DNA from: WHTI01 sp963826105 | GTDB lineage: Bacteria; Actinomycetota; CADDZG01; WHSQ01 | Direction: 5' to 3' | Assembly: GCA_963826105.1 (NCBI GenBank) | Contig: CAWGWA010000011.1 | Location: 78,890 to 142,889, forward strand | DNA: 64,000 nucleotides | Shown: positions 45,872 to 55,050 of the stretch, one piece after another | Layout of the letters: every line of letters begins with the position of its first letter | Numbering within the stretch: the stretch's first letter is position 1 | The notes under the pieces: generated by a model | Told to the model about the DNA's origin: nothing | Seen by the model: only the letters and a program-made list of their open reading frames with translations | Database searches by the model: none | Translations under genes and position numbers: made by a program

Positions 45872-47092
45872 ATGGCGATCGTTCCTGATACCAGCACGAT
45901 CTGGCAGCGAGCGTTCGCGACCCGTGCCGGGAGTGACGAGGAGGGCGGTCTTGCGGCGATCCTGGCCCTCGCCGGGGCGACCGACATCATCTCCTTCGCA
46001 GGCGGCTTCCCAGACCCCGAGACCTTCCCCGGCCGGGTCCTCAGCGATATCTTCGAGCGCCTGATCGCTTCGGGCGATCCATCGGTGCTCCAGTACGCGC
46101 CCGTGGCTGGATTGCCGGGTCCGCGTGACTTCATGGCCGGACGTCTCGAGCAGCTCGAAGGCGCAAGACCGGCCGACGACGAACTGATCATCACCAGCGG
46201 CACGATCGAGGCGATCGAGCTCCTGAGCAAGAGCCTCCTCGATCCGGGCGATCTCGTTCTCGTCGAGGGACCTACCTACCTCGGTGCCATCATGGCGTTC
46301 GAGAGCTACGAGGCCAACGTCGTCGTCGTTCCGATGGACGAGCACGGCGTCGATGTCGAGCAACTCGACAGCACTATCAACCGCCTCGGGCCCCCGAAGT
46401 TCTTCTACACGATCCCCGACTACCAGAACCCGGCGGGCATCACCCTGAGCGAAGAACGTCGGCAGTCGCTGGTGGACGTCGCACGCAAACATGGCTTCCT
46501 GATCGTCGAGGATGTGGCCTACCGCGAGCTCGGCTTTGCTGGCGAGCGCCTCACTAGTCTGTGGACCCTGGCTCCCGACGTCGTGCTCCAGGCAGGGACG
46601 TTCTCCAAGACGTTCGTTCCCGGGACCCGGCTTGGCTGGGGCGCCGGACCGAAAGAGATCGTCGCCAAGATGGTGTGGGCAAAGCAGAACACCGATCAAT
46701 GCGCCGGTGCTCTCGGGCAGCGGCTGCTCGAGGAGTATGGCCGTGCCGGCGGACTTGACGATCAAGCGATCCGCTCCCGCACGCTCTACGGGCGGCGTTG
46801 TGGACTCTTGATGGACGCCCTCGACGCGCACATGCCCGGATCGGTGACTTGGACGAGACCGACCGGAGGCTTCTTCTCGTGGATGTCGCTCCCCGAAGGC
46901 AATGACGGGATCGAGTTGGCTCGTCGATCTGTCGCCGAGGGCGTAGCCATCGTTCCGGGGGCTCCCTTCTTCCCGGGAAGCGGTGGAGCGCAGAACGTTC
47001 GTCTGTCGTTCAGCCGGGTTCCCGACGCATCCATCGATGAGGGGATCGAACGACTCGCCTCTCTCATCACGCCGACGAAAGGATCCAACTGA
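45872..47092 (+). CDS. PLP-dependent aminotransferase (2-aminoadipate/MocR-like class)
   Basis: A 406-residue fold-type I aminotransferase: IISFAGGFPDPETFP, LQYAPVAGLPGPRDFMAG, FFYTIPDYQNPAGITLSEER, IVEDVAYRELGF and the PLP lysine in LQAGTFSKTFVPGTRLGWGA. This set matches LysN/ARO8-like enzymes and free-standing MocR-type aminotransferase domains. The substrate is unsettled: 2-aminoadipate, kynurenine or aromatic amino acids. It starts an operon with the cupin (TGATG overlap) and the SDR. Confidence 0.92.
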   Translation: MAIVPDTSTIWQRAFATRAGSDEEGGLAAILALAGATDIISFAGGFPDPETFPGRVLSDIFERLIASGDPSVLQYAPVAGLPGPRDFMAGRLEQLEGARPADDELIITSGTIEAIELLSKSLLDPGDLVLVEGPTYLGAIMAFESYEANVVVVPMDEHGVDVEQLDSTINRLGPPKFFYTIPDYQNPAGITLSEERRQSLVDVARKHGFLIVEDVAYRELGFAGERLTSLWTLAPDVVLQAGTFSKTFVPGTRLGWGAGPKEIVAKMVWAKQNTDQCAGALGQRLLEEYGRAGGLDDQAIRSRTLYGRRCGLLMDALDAHMPGSVTWTRPTGGFFSWMSLPEGNDGIELARRSVAEGVAIVPGAPFFPGSGGAQNVRLSFSRVPDASIDEGIERLASLITPTKGSN

Positions 47093-47517
47093 TGGCCGAT
47101 GCCGACCGCTACTTCGCGCAGCAGAGTGGCGCACGTCCCGAGGGAGAGGGGTCATTCGTCAACTGGGGCGGCCTGGAACCGATCGAGGTCGTCCCCGGAC
47201 TCCGATTCCAGCCCGTGCTGGGAGACCGTTTGATGGTGAACATCGTTTCGTTCGCTCCTAACACCGAGGCGCCGATCCACTGGCACGACGAGGAGCAGAT
47301 CAGCTTCGTGATCGAAGGCGAATTCGAGTTCGAAGTCGGGGGCCAGAAGCAGACGGTCACGAAGGGCGGGGCCGTACACATCCCGCCTAACGTTCCTCAC
47401 GGAGCTCGTACTTACGACAAGAGCTGTGTCCAGGTGGACGTTTTCAATCCGCCGCGCAAGGGACTGTTAGAACTGATGGGACTGATAGGGGCGGACGGAG
47501 AAAGGACCGATCGATAG
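47092..47517 (+). CDS. Single-domain cupin protein
   Basis: A 141-residue cupin with motif 1 PNTEAPIHWHDEEQISFVIEG (metal-binding histidines and glutamate) and motif 2 VTKGGAVHIPPNVPHGARTY. The metal centre suggests a dioxygenase, isomerase or sensor; the operon with an aminotransferase and dehydrogenase suggests a catabolic step. The ATG overlaps the previous stop by one base. Confidence 0.9.
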   Translation: MADADRYFAQQSGARPEGEGSFVNWGGLEPIEVVPGLRFQPVLGDRLMVNIVSFAPNTEAPIHWHDEEQISFVIEGEFEFEVGGQKQTVTKGGAVHIPPNVPHGARTYDKSCVQVDVFNPPRKGLLELMGLIGADGERTDR

Positions 47518-47519
47518 TC

Positions 47520-48304
47520 ATGGATCTTCAACTCGACGGCCGCAAGGCGATCGTAACTGGAGGCTCCAAAGGTCTGGGCCGAGCCATCGCAGAAGAACTG
47601 GCACGCGAGGGCGCTCACGTCGCGATCTGTTCGCGCGATCACGAGGAAGTCAGTAGCGCCGGAAAAGAACTCGAGGAGCACGGAGTGAAGGTCTTCGCTC
47701 AAGCCGCCGACGTCACGGATCCCGAGCAAGTGAAGGGGTTCATCTCAGCCTCGGCGGATGCTCTCGGTGGGGTCGACATCCTCGTGAACAACGCCGGCCG
47801 CGCCCACCCCGGAACGTTCCAGACCCTTACCGACGAGGACTGGAAGGAGGACCTCGATATCAAACTCTTCTCGATGATCCGCTGCTCGCGCGAGGTCCTA
47901 CCTCACCTCAGGAAGTCGGGCGGGGGTCGCATCATCAACATCAACGCGGTGCAGGGCAAGTCGCCGGACCCCAAGTTCTTCGCCACCACGACCGACCGGG
48001 CCGCGTGCCTCGCGTTCACGAAGGCGCTGGCACTCGAGCTGGCGCCGGACAACGTGCTCGTGAATTCGGTGAACATCGGGTTCGTGGTCACCCCTCAATG
48101 GAAGAACATCCACCAGTTCCGGGCCCCCGACCTCGCCGGAAGAGGAGTTCTTCACCTCCCTGAGTAAGGCCGAGGTTCCCGCTGGGTCGCATGGGAGACG
48201 CGACCGAGGTCTCCGGGATCGTCGCGTTCCTGGCGGGCGGCCGGTCCAGCTACATCACCGGAGCCAGCATCGACGTCGCCGGGGGCATGGGTCGTTACAT
48301 CTGA
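47520..48304 (+). pseudogene. Short-chain dehydrogenase/reductase, two single-base insertions
   Basis: With one base removed near 48133 and another near 48188, the gene gives a 260-residue SDR: TGGSKGLGRAIAEELAREG (nucleotide binding), ILVNNAGRAHPGTF, catalytic serine/tyrosine region IININAVQGKSPDPKFFATT, and a C-terminus VSGIVAFLAGGRSSYITGAS. The usual YxxxK motif appears altered here (the segment near the lysine position reads DRAACLAFTKALALEL, with Arg-Ala in place of Tyr), so catalysis may differ or the residue may be misread. Third gene of the aminotransferase operon. Confidence 0.82.
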
Positions 48305-48637
48305 TCAACGCTGGGCGGCGCACGAAACACACAGGGTCGCCCAGGGAAGGCCTTCCACGCGCGCCGGAGCGATCGGGCCGCCGCATACGTCGCAGATCCC
48401 GTAATTTCCCTCGTCCAGCTTGGCGAGTGCCCGGGTGACATCGGCCAGTACGACCTGCATCTGATCGTGGAGTTCGACCTGAACCAACCGTTCGACCGCG
48501 TAGCTCGTTCCCTCGCCGACGCGCTTCCCGAAGGAGATGTTGCTCGCGTCCTCGGGCGGAGCCGTCATCCGGTCCATGTCGGCCACAAGTTGCGACCGCT
48601 TGCCTTCTAGTGCCGCACGTACGGACCCTTCATCCAT
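48305..48637 (-). CDS. DksA/TraR-type zinc-finger protein
   Basis: A 110-residue protein with an N-terminal coiled coil (MDEGSVRAALEGKRSQLVAD ...) and a C-terminal C4 zinc finger (CDVCGGPIAPARVEGLPWAT and then LCVSCAAQR). Proteins of this family bind RNA polymerase in the secondary channel. The start is the ATG at 48637; a longer frame is not conserved. It abuts the convergent SDR gene. Confidence 0.88.
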   Translation of the reverse strand: MDEGSVRAALEGKRSQLVADMDRMTAPPEDASNISFGKRVGEGTSYAVERLVQVELHDQMQVVLADVTRALAKLDEGNYGICDVCGGPIAPARVEGLPWATLCVSCAAQR

Positions 48638-48677
48638 CCCCCGACCATAGTCGGAGCCCATGGCATGATGACGCCCG

Positions 48678-50225
48678 ATGCAGACCCTGAGATCGAGAGC
48701 GGCGTTGCGGCCACGATGGATCGCCGCCGCGGTCGTCGTAACGATCGCTCTGGGCCTTCCGGGAGAACCGTTCGTCCGTGCCGCCAAGAGTGTCCCCGAG
48801 TGCAAGAAGGGGAAGTCGGTCACGCTCAAAGGCTCCATCGGTGTGGATCAGATCAATACCTACCTCGAGGTTCCCTTCAAAGTTGCTGAGGGCGTCTCAA
48901 AGTTGAGCGTGACCTACAAATACACCGGGGAGAAAACCGTTCTCGACCTGGGCATCTGGGACGCCGACGGTTTCAACCACTGGGGGTTCCGAGGGTGGTC
49001 TGGGAGCCGCCAAGGGCGGCTTCCCGATCAACCGCCGGTCGTGATCCAAGCCGACAAAGCTTCTCGCAACTACAACCCGGCCCCCATCGAGTTTGGGAAG
49101 TGGCACGTCGAACTAGGCGTGGGCCACATCGAAGAGGAATCCAACTACACGATCGTCGTGAAGTGTCGCAAGGTCCCAGTGCGAAAACCACCTAAGCCCG
49201 ATCCGGTCGATGTCACGCACGTAGCAAACCCGGATGCTGGTTGGTACTTCGGTGACTTCCACATGCACGCGTACCACTCCAACCTGAACGCTCCGACCCA
49301 ATCCGAGTTCGTCGGCTATGCAGAGGCTGCGGGGCTCGACTTCCTGCCGATCACGGAGTACCAGATCAACCGGCACTGGAACGAGTGGGGCACAACCGCT
49401 GAAGAGAATCCCGAACTGATCTTCTGGCCGGGACGCGAGGTCATCACGTACTTCGGACACGCGAACATCATCGGTGAGACGCCCAAGATGGTGGAATACC
49501 GGCACGACTACAAGAACGTCTCGATCGCGAACATCCAGCAGAAGTCGGTGGATGCTGGCGCGTTGTTCCAGATCAACCACCCGACCACTACTCCCCCTCC
49601 GACCGACTATCTGTGCCGCGGATGTTTTTGGGAACTTGACCCCGAAACCGACTACTCGCTCGTCGACACGATCGAGATAGCGAACGGTGGCAGCGGCGGC
49701 GAAACCTTCTACAACACGGCGATCGAATTCTGGGAAGAGAAGCTCTTGGCCGGCCATTTCATCGCGCCAACCGGAGGTTCCGATGACAAGCTCGGTCCGA
49801 GCTACGGGGTCCCCGCCACTGCGGTCTACGCCGAAGAACTGTCCCGTCCCGCCTTGATCGAGGCTATCCGTGCGGGGCATGTGTGGGTGGCAGTTCTGGG
49901 CGTGGCGGCCAGCCCCACGATCGAGTTCACCGCTTCAGGCGGCGGGGAAACAGCGATGTTCGGCGGAACAGTGCCGGCGGCAACCGCCGACTTCACCGTC
50001 CACGTCACCAACGGGATGGGGCAGACGCTGCGCATCTTCCAGGACGGAGAGCTACTCCCCACGGAAGCAGTGATCCCGATCACCTCGGACGATTTCATCC
50101 ACGAGTTCGAGGGCACTGCCGCCACCACCGAAAACCCTCTGGGGAGTTACTTCCGGATCGAGACCCGCGGCGTGGACGGTCTCAGCACCCTCGGGATGCC
50201 GATCTTCCTCCTTCCCCCGGGCTGA
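48678..50225 (+). CDS. Secreted CehA/McbA-family PHP metallohydrolase
   Basis: A 515-residue exported protein. A signal sequence (WIAAAVVVTIALGLPG) is followed by an unassigned beta domain (residues 40-165) and a PHP metallohydrolase domain starting YFGDFHMHAYHSN, then AGLDFLPITEYQINRHWNEW, FQINHPTTTPPP and GSDDKLGPSYG. The histidines and aspartates fit a multi-metal site as in CehA esterases and polyphosphate or phosphoester hydrolases. The substrate is open. Confidence 0.87.
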   Translation: MQTLRSRAALRPRWIAAAVVVTIALGLPGEPFVRAAKSVPECKKGKSVTLKGSIGVDQINTYLEVPFKVAEGVSKLSVTYKYTGEKTVLDLGIWDADGFNHWGFRGWSGSRQGRLPDQPPVVIQADKASRNYNPAPIEFGKWHVELGVGHIEEESNYTIVVKCRKVPVRKPPKPDPVDVTHVANPDAGWYFGDFHMHAYHSNLNAPTQSEFVGYAEAAGLDFLPITEYQINRHWNEWGTTAEENPELIFWPGREVITYFGHANIIGETPKMVEYRHDYKNVSIANIQQKSVDAGALFQINHPTTTPPPTDYLCRGCFWELDPETDYSLVDTIEIANGGSGGETFYNTAIEFWEEKLLAGHFIAPTGGSDDKLGPSYGVPATAVYAEELSRPALIEAIRAGHVWVAVLGVAASPTIEFTASGGGETAMFGGTVPAATADFTVHVTNGMGQTLRIFQDGELLPTEAVIPITSDDFIHEFEGTAATTENPLGSYFRIETRGVDGLSTLGMPIFLLPPG

Positions 50226-50227
50226 GG

Positions 50228-50332
50228 ACTCCTACGTCTGGCCCATACGGGCTACTCGGGGGGGCGCGGTCGCTGGGTCCCCAAACCGTGATGATGGGAG
50301 CGCTTCACTCCGTTGAGCGCCGCGGGGACTGA
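50228..50332 (+). pseudogene. Remnant of a histidine kinase paralogue
   Basis: A 34-codon open frame ending in TGA at 50330-50332. It contains the peptide GARSLGPQ directly followed by TVMMGALHSVERRGD. The DNA at 50263-50279 is identical to 50468-50484 of the next gene, and 50281-50330 matches 51110-51159 at 45 of 50 bases. The two pieces are 625 bases apart in the downstream kinase but almost adjacent here, in the same frame. This looks like a decayed copy with an internal deletion. Confidence 0.7.
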
Positions 50333-50402
50333 ATGACATTCCCCGGACATCGGGGTCTGCGGGCTCATCTATGCGGGCCTCGAAGAAGGTCTCGATACCC
50401 AT

Positions 50403-51782
50403 TTGGTGCTGGCCCGCTCGGGCCCCGTTGGTTTCAGCCGAGATGAAGCCGCACTGCTTGGCAATATGGCGCGGTCGCTGGGTCTCGTGGTCAGGATGCT
50501 CCGCACCTTGGAAGCGGAGCGAGCGGCCTCGGCACTACTTCTGGAACGGCAGCAGCTGTTCGAACGTCTCTCGGAGATCCAGAGATCGATCTCGCACCGC
50601 GCTCCTCTGCAGGAGGTGCTCGACGCGATCACCGAAGGTACCGGTGCTCTGATCGGTGACGACACTGCGGGACTCAGATTCATCGACCCGAACGATAGGA
50701 ACTTCCTGTACCTTGCCTCCTCACGCGGTGTCGACGACGCCATGCTCGAGCAGATCCGCCGAGGGCCCGTCCACGAGGGAGCCGGCGGCCGCGCAGTAAC
50801 CGAGGGCAGACTGGTGATCATCGAGGACTACGCAACCGCGAGCAACACGGTCGGTCAGCTCGCGGGACAAGGTTTGCAGAGTGCCATGGCCGCCCCGGTG
50901 TATCAGGAAGGCGAGATCGCCGGAAGCCTCGTCACTGCGAGCTACAAGGTGGGGCGCACCTATTCCGAATGCGAGAAAGAGGTTCTCCTCGCCATGGCGG
51001 CCTACGCAAGCATCGCGGTCACCGACGCGAAGACGGTAGCGGCGATGAAGGAGGCGCGCCAGGCGAAGGAGATGTTCCTAGCGATGGTCTCCCATGAGCT
51101 CAAGACTCCCCTAACCGTGATGATGGGCGCCCTTCACACCATTGAGCGCCGCGGGGACTCGATCGACAAGCAGCTCCGCGACGAACTGCTGCACGCGGCC
51201 ATCAAGCGGGGCCATGACCTGCAACGACTCATCGAGATGCTGCTCAAGGGAGCCCGGGCAGAGCTGGCAGGAGCGAGCAGCAACGTCAGGCTCTCCGACC
51301 TCGTCGGCTCGGCTCTCAAGGGATTCGATGCGGTACGACCGATCAATGTTGAATCGCACACCGACCTCTCTCTGTTCGTCGACGACGCTGCCGTTGCTCA
51401 GATCCTCGGAGTCTTCCTCGACAACGCGATCGCACACAGCGAGGAAGGCTCGCCCATCACCGTCACATCTGCCGTCGAAGAGGCGAACGTACGTATCTCG
51501 GTAAGGAACGAGGGAAGCCTGGGGCCCGAAACCGACCCGGAGGATCTCTTCAAGCCCTTCCACCGGGGGGCGGATGCGACGTCTTCGGGAGTGGGCCTCG
51601 GCCTCTATATCGCGCGACAGCTCGCCGAAGCCTTGGACGGACGCGTGGATGTCGCGAGCGATGGGGGCGTCACGTTCATGCTCTCGTTCCCGGTCGTCGC
51701 TCCGGCGGCATCCGGATCGATCGACATGGACGTCTCGGCCATTACCAACCGGAAGCCGGTCGAGATCCCATCCATCGGGTGA
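50403..51782 (+). CDS. GAF sensor histidine kinase, N-terminally truncated
   Basis: A kinase whose open frame begins right after the remnant's stop, at 50337. The first residues (GLIYAGLEEGLDTHLVLARS) look like the tail of a GAF domain cut off at its start; a second GAF domain follows (residues 50-195 from 50403). The histidine box is MVSHELKTPLT, the N box VFLDNAIAHSEEGS and the G box SGVGLGLYIARQLAEAL. Only a TTG at 50403 serves as start; no strong ribosome site is visible. Function as a sensor may be compromised. Confidence 0.85.
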   Translation: MVLARSGPVGFSRDEAALLGNMARSLGLVVRMLRTLEAERAASALLLERQQLFERLSEIQRSISHRAPLQEVLDAITEGTGALIGDDTAGLRFIDPNDRNFLYLASSRGVDDAMLEQIRRGPVHEGAGGRAVTEGRLVIIEDYATASNTVGQLAGQGLQSAMAAPVYQEGEIAGSLVTASYKVGRTYSECEKEVLLAMAAYASIAVTDAKTVAAMKEARQAKEMFLAMVSHELKTPLTVMMGALHTIERRGDSIDKQLRDELLHAAIKRGHDLQRLIEMLLKGARAELAGASSNVRLSDLVGSALKGFDAVRPINVESHTDLSLFVDDAAVAQILGVFLDNAIAHSEEGSPITVTSAVEEANVRISVRNEGSLGPETDPEDLFKPFHRGADATSSGVGLGLYIARQLAEALDGRVDVASDGGVTFMLSFPVVAPAASGSIDMDVSAITNRKPVEIPSIG

Positions 51783-51786
51783 TCCC

Positions 51787-52632
51787 CTAAGGCTGGTTTC
51801 CTTCGCCGGGCGGAGCGTTGCGCAGATACCTCTCGATCTCGGTGGCCAGTTGTTCACCGGAGACGATCGGTTGGTCCGCCTGCATGGATTCGAGCGACCG
51901 CACGTGCTCCTGCGCCTCGGGCTGCCCGGCGATCAGTTCGTCGAGTTGGGCTCGATGGACCTTTGCATCTTCTTCCAGGGAGTCCAACGGGACATCGATC
52001 CCGAGGTGAACGCCGACCCTCTGGAGCAGCGCGATCACTCCGGGTGGATAGGAGCCCGGTGCGTAGTGGGGCACCTGGACGAAGAACCCGACCGTCGGTA
52101 CCCCGGCCTCCGAGACCTCCTTGTCCACCATGCTTACCGCCGCTGCCGGGACCCGGAGCAGCCCCGAGGGCGGGCGAACATCTCCCGCGAGGAGGTCGGG
52201 ATCCGAGGCGGTCGTAAGGATCGGGGACGGAAGGGTGTGAGGGACCGCAGCCGGGACCGAGCCCAGGGTGATCAGCTGCTCGATCTCGAAGTGAGCCGCT
52301 AGCTCGGCGACCGCGGCCGAAAACCGCTTCCAACCGAGGTCCGGCTCCTGACCGGTAAGGAGCAGGAGGTCCTTGTTCCCGATCGTCGCATGACGAAGGA
52401 CGACCTCCGGCCACACCACCTGTGTCATGGCGCCATCGACGATGTCTAGCACCGGCCGTTGTGATCGGTAATCGAAGAGCGAGTCCGGATCGAACGTCGC
52501 CACGATCTGCCCATCGCCGGCGAGGTGGCTCGCGGCGCTGGTCCCGACCGCGCCGGCGTCGACCCATCCGGACAGCGCAGAGAGCATCACGGGGTGGTTG
52601 AGAGCCGGTTCCTCGGACAGCGTGTACATCAT
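51787..52632 (-). CDS. PAC2-family protein (proteasome-assembly chaperone fold)
   Basis: A 281-residue PAC2-type protein from the ATG at 52632: PVMLSALSGWVDAGAVGTSA, VDGAMTQVVWPEVVLRHA, LLLLTGQEPDLGWKRFSAA, ITLGSVPAAVPHTLPSPI and VPTVGFFVQVPHYAPGSYPP. Actinobacterial PAC2 proteins occur near proteasome or AMP-ligase genes, but no proteasome gene is in the window. The longer upstream frame is unlikely because it enters the next gene. Confidence 0.88.
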   Translation of the reverse strand: MMYTLSEEPALNHPVMLSALSGWVDAGAVGTSAASHLAGDGQIVATFDPDSLFDYRSQRPVLDIVDGAMTQVVWPEVVLRHATIGNKDLLLLTGQEPDLGWKRFSAAVAELAAHFEIEQLITLGSVPAAVPHTLPSPILTTASDPDLLAGDVRPPSGLLRVPAAAVSMVDKEVSEAGVPTVGFFVQVPHYAPGSYPPGVIALLQRVGVHLGIDVPLDSLEEDAKVHRAQLDELIAGQPEAQEHVRSLESMQADQPIVSGEQLATEIERYLRNAPPGEGNQP

Positions 52633-52672
52633 CTCGGCAAGGCTAACCGCCCTCGCCGGGGCCACTTTCGAA

Positions 52673-53419
52673 CTACCCCGCGCTGAGGGCCGCCGACCAA
52701 TCGATGCTGACTCCATCTTGGACGTCGCTACGTCGCTTCGCCGGGAGGTTGGCACCGGGGAACACCAGAGCCATCGCATCCGCGGGGACCCCTATCCCGA
52801 TCCTGACCTGGCTCGACGCTTCTCCATCGGCGATCGCGTTTAGAACGAGGCCCCAGACATCCAAGCCGTCCTTCTGGAATCCGAGTGGCTGGGCCGACTG
52901 AACGACGGCTCGACACGACGTTCCCGTCGCGAGGATCTCCGCTGCAGTCAGCTCTCCTTCGCGGTTCGGTGGAGGGGACGAAGCGCCGGCAAGATCGACC
53001 CCCGCGGCGGCCAACTGGCGAGCGATGTCCTCAGGGAGTCCTCCACTCGCATCGATCACCTCAACCGTGTCTCCGCCTCCGACGACTCCACTGCGAGGTG
53101 GGGGCACGTCATGAGACAGATCGAGGGCGATGTTCTGCGGATCGTCCGGGTCGACGCGAACCGCGACCGCCCCGGTCCCCGACTCGAACTGCGGGAGATA
53201 CGGCATCGGGATGGGGTGTTTGCACCCGGCCGTATAGACCGGTCGATCCTCGAGCTCAACCTCTACCGTCAGGTCGCACACGACGGAACGAACCTGGACG
53301 CCGGTGGACATGCCCGTGCGCTCGCATCCCGTGATCGTGCCGCGGGCAAGGAGGCCGCGCTCGATCAGATCCTTGTCAACGTGTCCGAACGCGGCACCAG
53401 CCTTCTTCAGGAATCCCAT
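52673..53419 (-). CDS. Protein of unknown function, actinobacterial type
   Basis: A 248-residue soluble protein starting GFLKKAGAAFGHVDKDLIER. A first beta domain (residues 25-95, with RGTITGCERTGMSTGVQVRS) and a second related one (residues 165-240, with EILATGTSCRAVVQSAQPLG) may form a duplicated unit, joined by a proline-rich linker. There are no membrane segments. I do not recognise the family. The GGAGAGG site favours the start at 53419. Confidence 0.75.
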   Translation of the reverse strand: MGFLKKAGAAFGHVDKDLIERGLLARGTITGCERTGMSTGVQVRSVVCDLTVEVELEDRPVYTAGCKHPIPMPYLPQFESGTGAVAVRVDPDDPQNIALDLSHDVPPPRSGVVGGGDTVEVIDASGGLPEDIARQLAAAGVDLAGASSPPPNREGELTAAEILATGTSCRAVVQSAQPLGFQKDGLDVWGLVLNAIADGEASSQVRIGIGVPADAMALVFPGANLPAKRRSDVQDGVSIDWSAALSAG

Positions 53420-53625
53420 CGAACCTCTCCTCATCATTGATGCTGCAAGCGGAGCAAGCGATCAGCGTACTCCGCTCACCCTGCGTGGCGAAGGGGGTCG
53501 GGCAGATCCTCGGCATAGATCATCGAAAGGTGCTGCGATCACGGCATCGAACTTGCGGGCCGGACCACGACCGAGCACCGAGCCACCGTACGTCGGCGAC
53601 CCGAGCCGAGCTGTCGGACGTCCGA

Positions 53626-53886
53626 CTATCTGGCCTCGTCCATCTGGGCCGCGAACTTCTCCCAGCTCATCTTCACCAGCTTCTTCCCCGCCCTGGGGCG
53701 CCACTCGATCCCGCCCTTCGAGATCAAGAGGTGGCCCAACAGCTCGCTCCTGCGCTTCCGCTGCTGGACCCCGTGAGCCTTGACCGGCCGCCGGCTTTGG
53801 CGCACCTCTATCTCGATGTTCGCGTTTCCGACCTCCCCCTCGTAGCCCTTAGGGAGCTTCCAGGTGGTTGCGTCGTGACGCGGCAC
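53626..53886 (-). CDS. Small basic protein of unknown function
   Basis: An 86-residue protein starting at GTG 53886, preceded by GAAGGAGGATCC, a strong ribosome-binding site. Sequence: WKLPKGYEGEVGNANIEIEV then SRRPVKAHGVQQRKRRSELL and WRPRAGKKLVKMSWEKFAAQ. It is basic and lacks cysteines. Its start lies 11 bases after the stop of the glycosidase gene in the same direction. The 206 bases between its stop and the start of the next gene downstream (53420-53625) show nothing I can assign. Confidence 0.65.
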   Translation of the reverse strand: MPRHDATTWKLPKGYEGEVGNANIEIEVRQSRRPVKAHGVQQRKRRSELLGHLLISKGGIEWRPRAGKKLVKMSWEKFAAQMDEAR

Positions 53887-53897
53887 GGATCCTCCTT

Positions 53898-55004
53898 CTA
53901 GCCGGGAGCGAAAACCTTCAGCCACTTCTTGAGTCTCAGAACCCTTTCTACCGCTTCGTCGATGCGAACCACAGGGATGTCTCCATCGCGGACGGCTCCG
54001 TAGATCCTGGAGGCGCAAGCCTTGGCCATGTCGGGACCTCCCGTGATTAGGGCCACATCCATCCCCGCTCGGACGGTCGCCTTGCAAGCCCTAGGGGTGT
54101 CCCCGTCGAAGCGCCATGCCACCGCGACGAGATCGTCGCTGATGGCGACCCCGGTGAAGCCGAACTCCTCCCGGAGGCGCTCGGTCGTGATGTAGTGGCT
54201 GAGCGAGGCAGGCTTGTTGCCGCCGTCCTTCAGGTACATCCCATGGGACACCATCATCATGCGGATCCCTCGCGCGACCATTCGATGGAAGGGCAGCGCG
54301 TCGAACTGACGCAACTGCTTCTTCGACCTTCGTACATACGCGGCGCCGTCGTCTGAGTTCATCGACGCGCCCCCGAAGCCTGGGAAGTGCTTGGCCGCGG
54401 CGGCCACTCGCTTGTCCTGCAGCCCCTCGCCGAAGGCCGACGCCAGGCGGGCAACCACGTATCGGTTGGCTCCGAAGCTGCGCTCGGCCATCACGTGGGT
54501 GGGGCCGATATCGAGATCGCCAACCGGCGCCAGGTTGATGTTGACCCCGACCCCCTTGAGCGCCACCCCCGTCTTCCTCCCCTGCGCGAGAGCGACCGAA
54601 GTCTTTCCGATCTCGCCCATGCGGGGCGCCGAATAGGCAGGGGGCATGTCGGGGAAGCGTTTGACAACACCACCTTCCTGATCGGCCGAGATCAACGCAC
54701 CGATCTTGAAGTCGTTGCCCCGGCGAACCACTTTCTGGATCCGCCGGTTGAGTTGTTCCAGCTGCCTGCGGTCGGTGTAGTTCTTGGCGAAAAGGATGAC
54801 GCCGCCGAGGTGATACCGGGTGATCGCCGTCGCCTCTGCCTCGGAGAGCCCCTTGTCGGCCACGGAGAACATCACGAGCTGGCCGACCTTCTCCCGCAGG
54901 GTCATGGCCTCGATGGTTTCTGCGATCGTGGGGGCCGCCAGGGCGCCCGAAGGAAGCAGCGTCAGGACAGCAACGGCGATGGGTAAGACGAAACGAGATC
55001 GCAC
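53898..55004 (-). CDS. Secreted beta-N-acetylhexosaminidase (GH3, NagZ-like)
   Basis: A 368-residue exported GH3 enzyme. Signal peptide: VLPIAVAVLTLLPSGALA. Motifs: LREKVGQLVMFSV, GALISADQEGGVVKRF, NLAPVGDLDIG, AAAAKHFPGFGGASMNSDDG (the acid/base histidine loop of NagZ), and GFTGVAISDDLVAVAW with the nucleophilic aspartate. It cleaves GlcNAc from cell-wall fragments; the export signal suggests action outside the membrane. Confidence 0.92.
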   Translation of the reverse strand: MRSRFVLPIAVAVLTLLPSGALAAPTIAETIEAMTLREKVGQLVMFSVADKGLSEAEATAITRYHLGGVILFAKNYTDRRQLEQLNRRIQKVVRRGNDFKIGALISADQEGGVVKRFPDMPPAYSAPRMGEIGKTSVALAQGRKTGVALKGVGVNINLAPVGDLDIGPTHVMAERSFGANRYVVARLASAFGEGLQDKRVAAAAKHFPGFGGASMNSDDGAAYVRRSKKQLRQFDALPFHRMVARGIRMMMVSHGMYLKDGGNKPASLSHYITTERLREEFGFTGVAISDDLVAVAWRFDGDTPRACKATVRAGMDVALITGGPDMAKACASRIYGAVRDGDIPVVRIDEAVERVLRLKKWLKVFAPG

Positions 55005-55050
55005 GGCCCGAGGCTATGGCTACGGCGATGGAAAACCAAGGACCCTCGGG

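Noticed and set aside
53461..53704. An 80-residue minus-strand frame in the gap before the small basic gene
   Set aside because: No ribosome site, no conserved pattern, and it overlaps the better supported gene ending at 53626.
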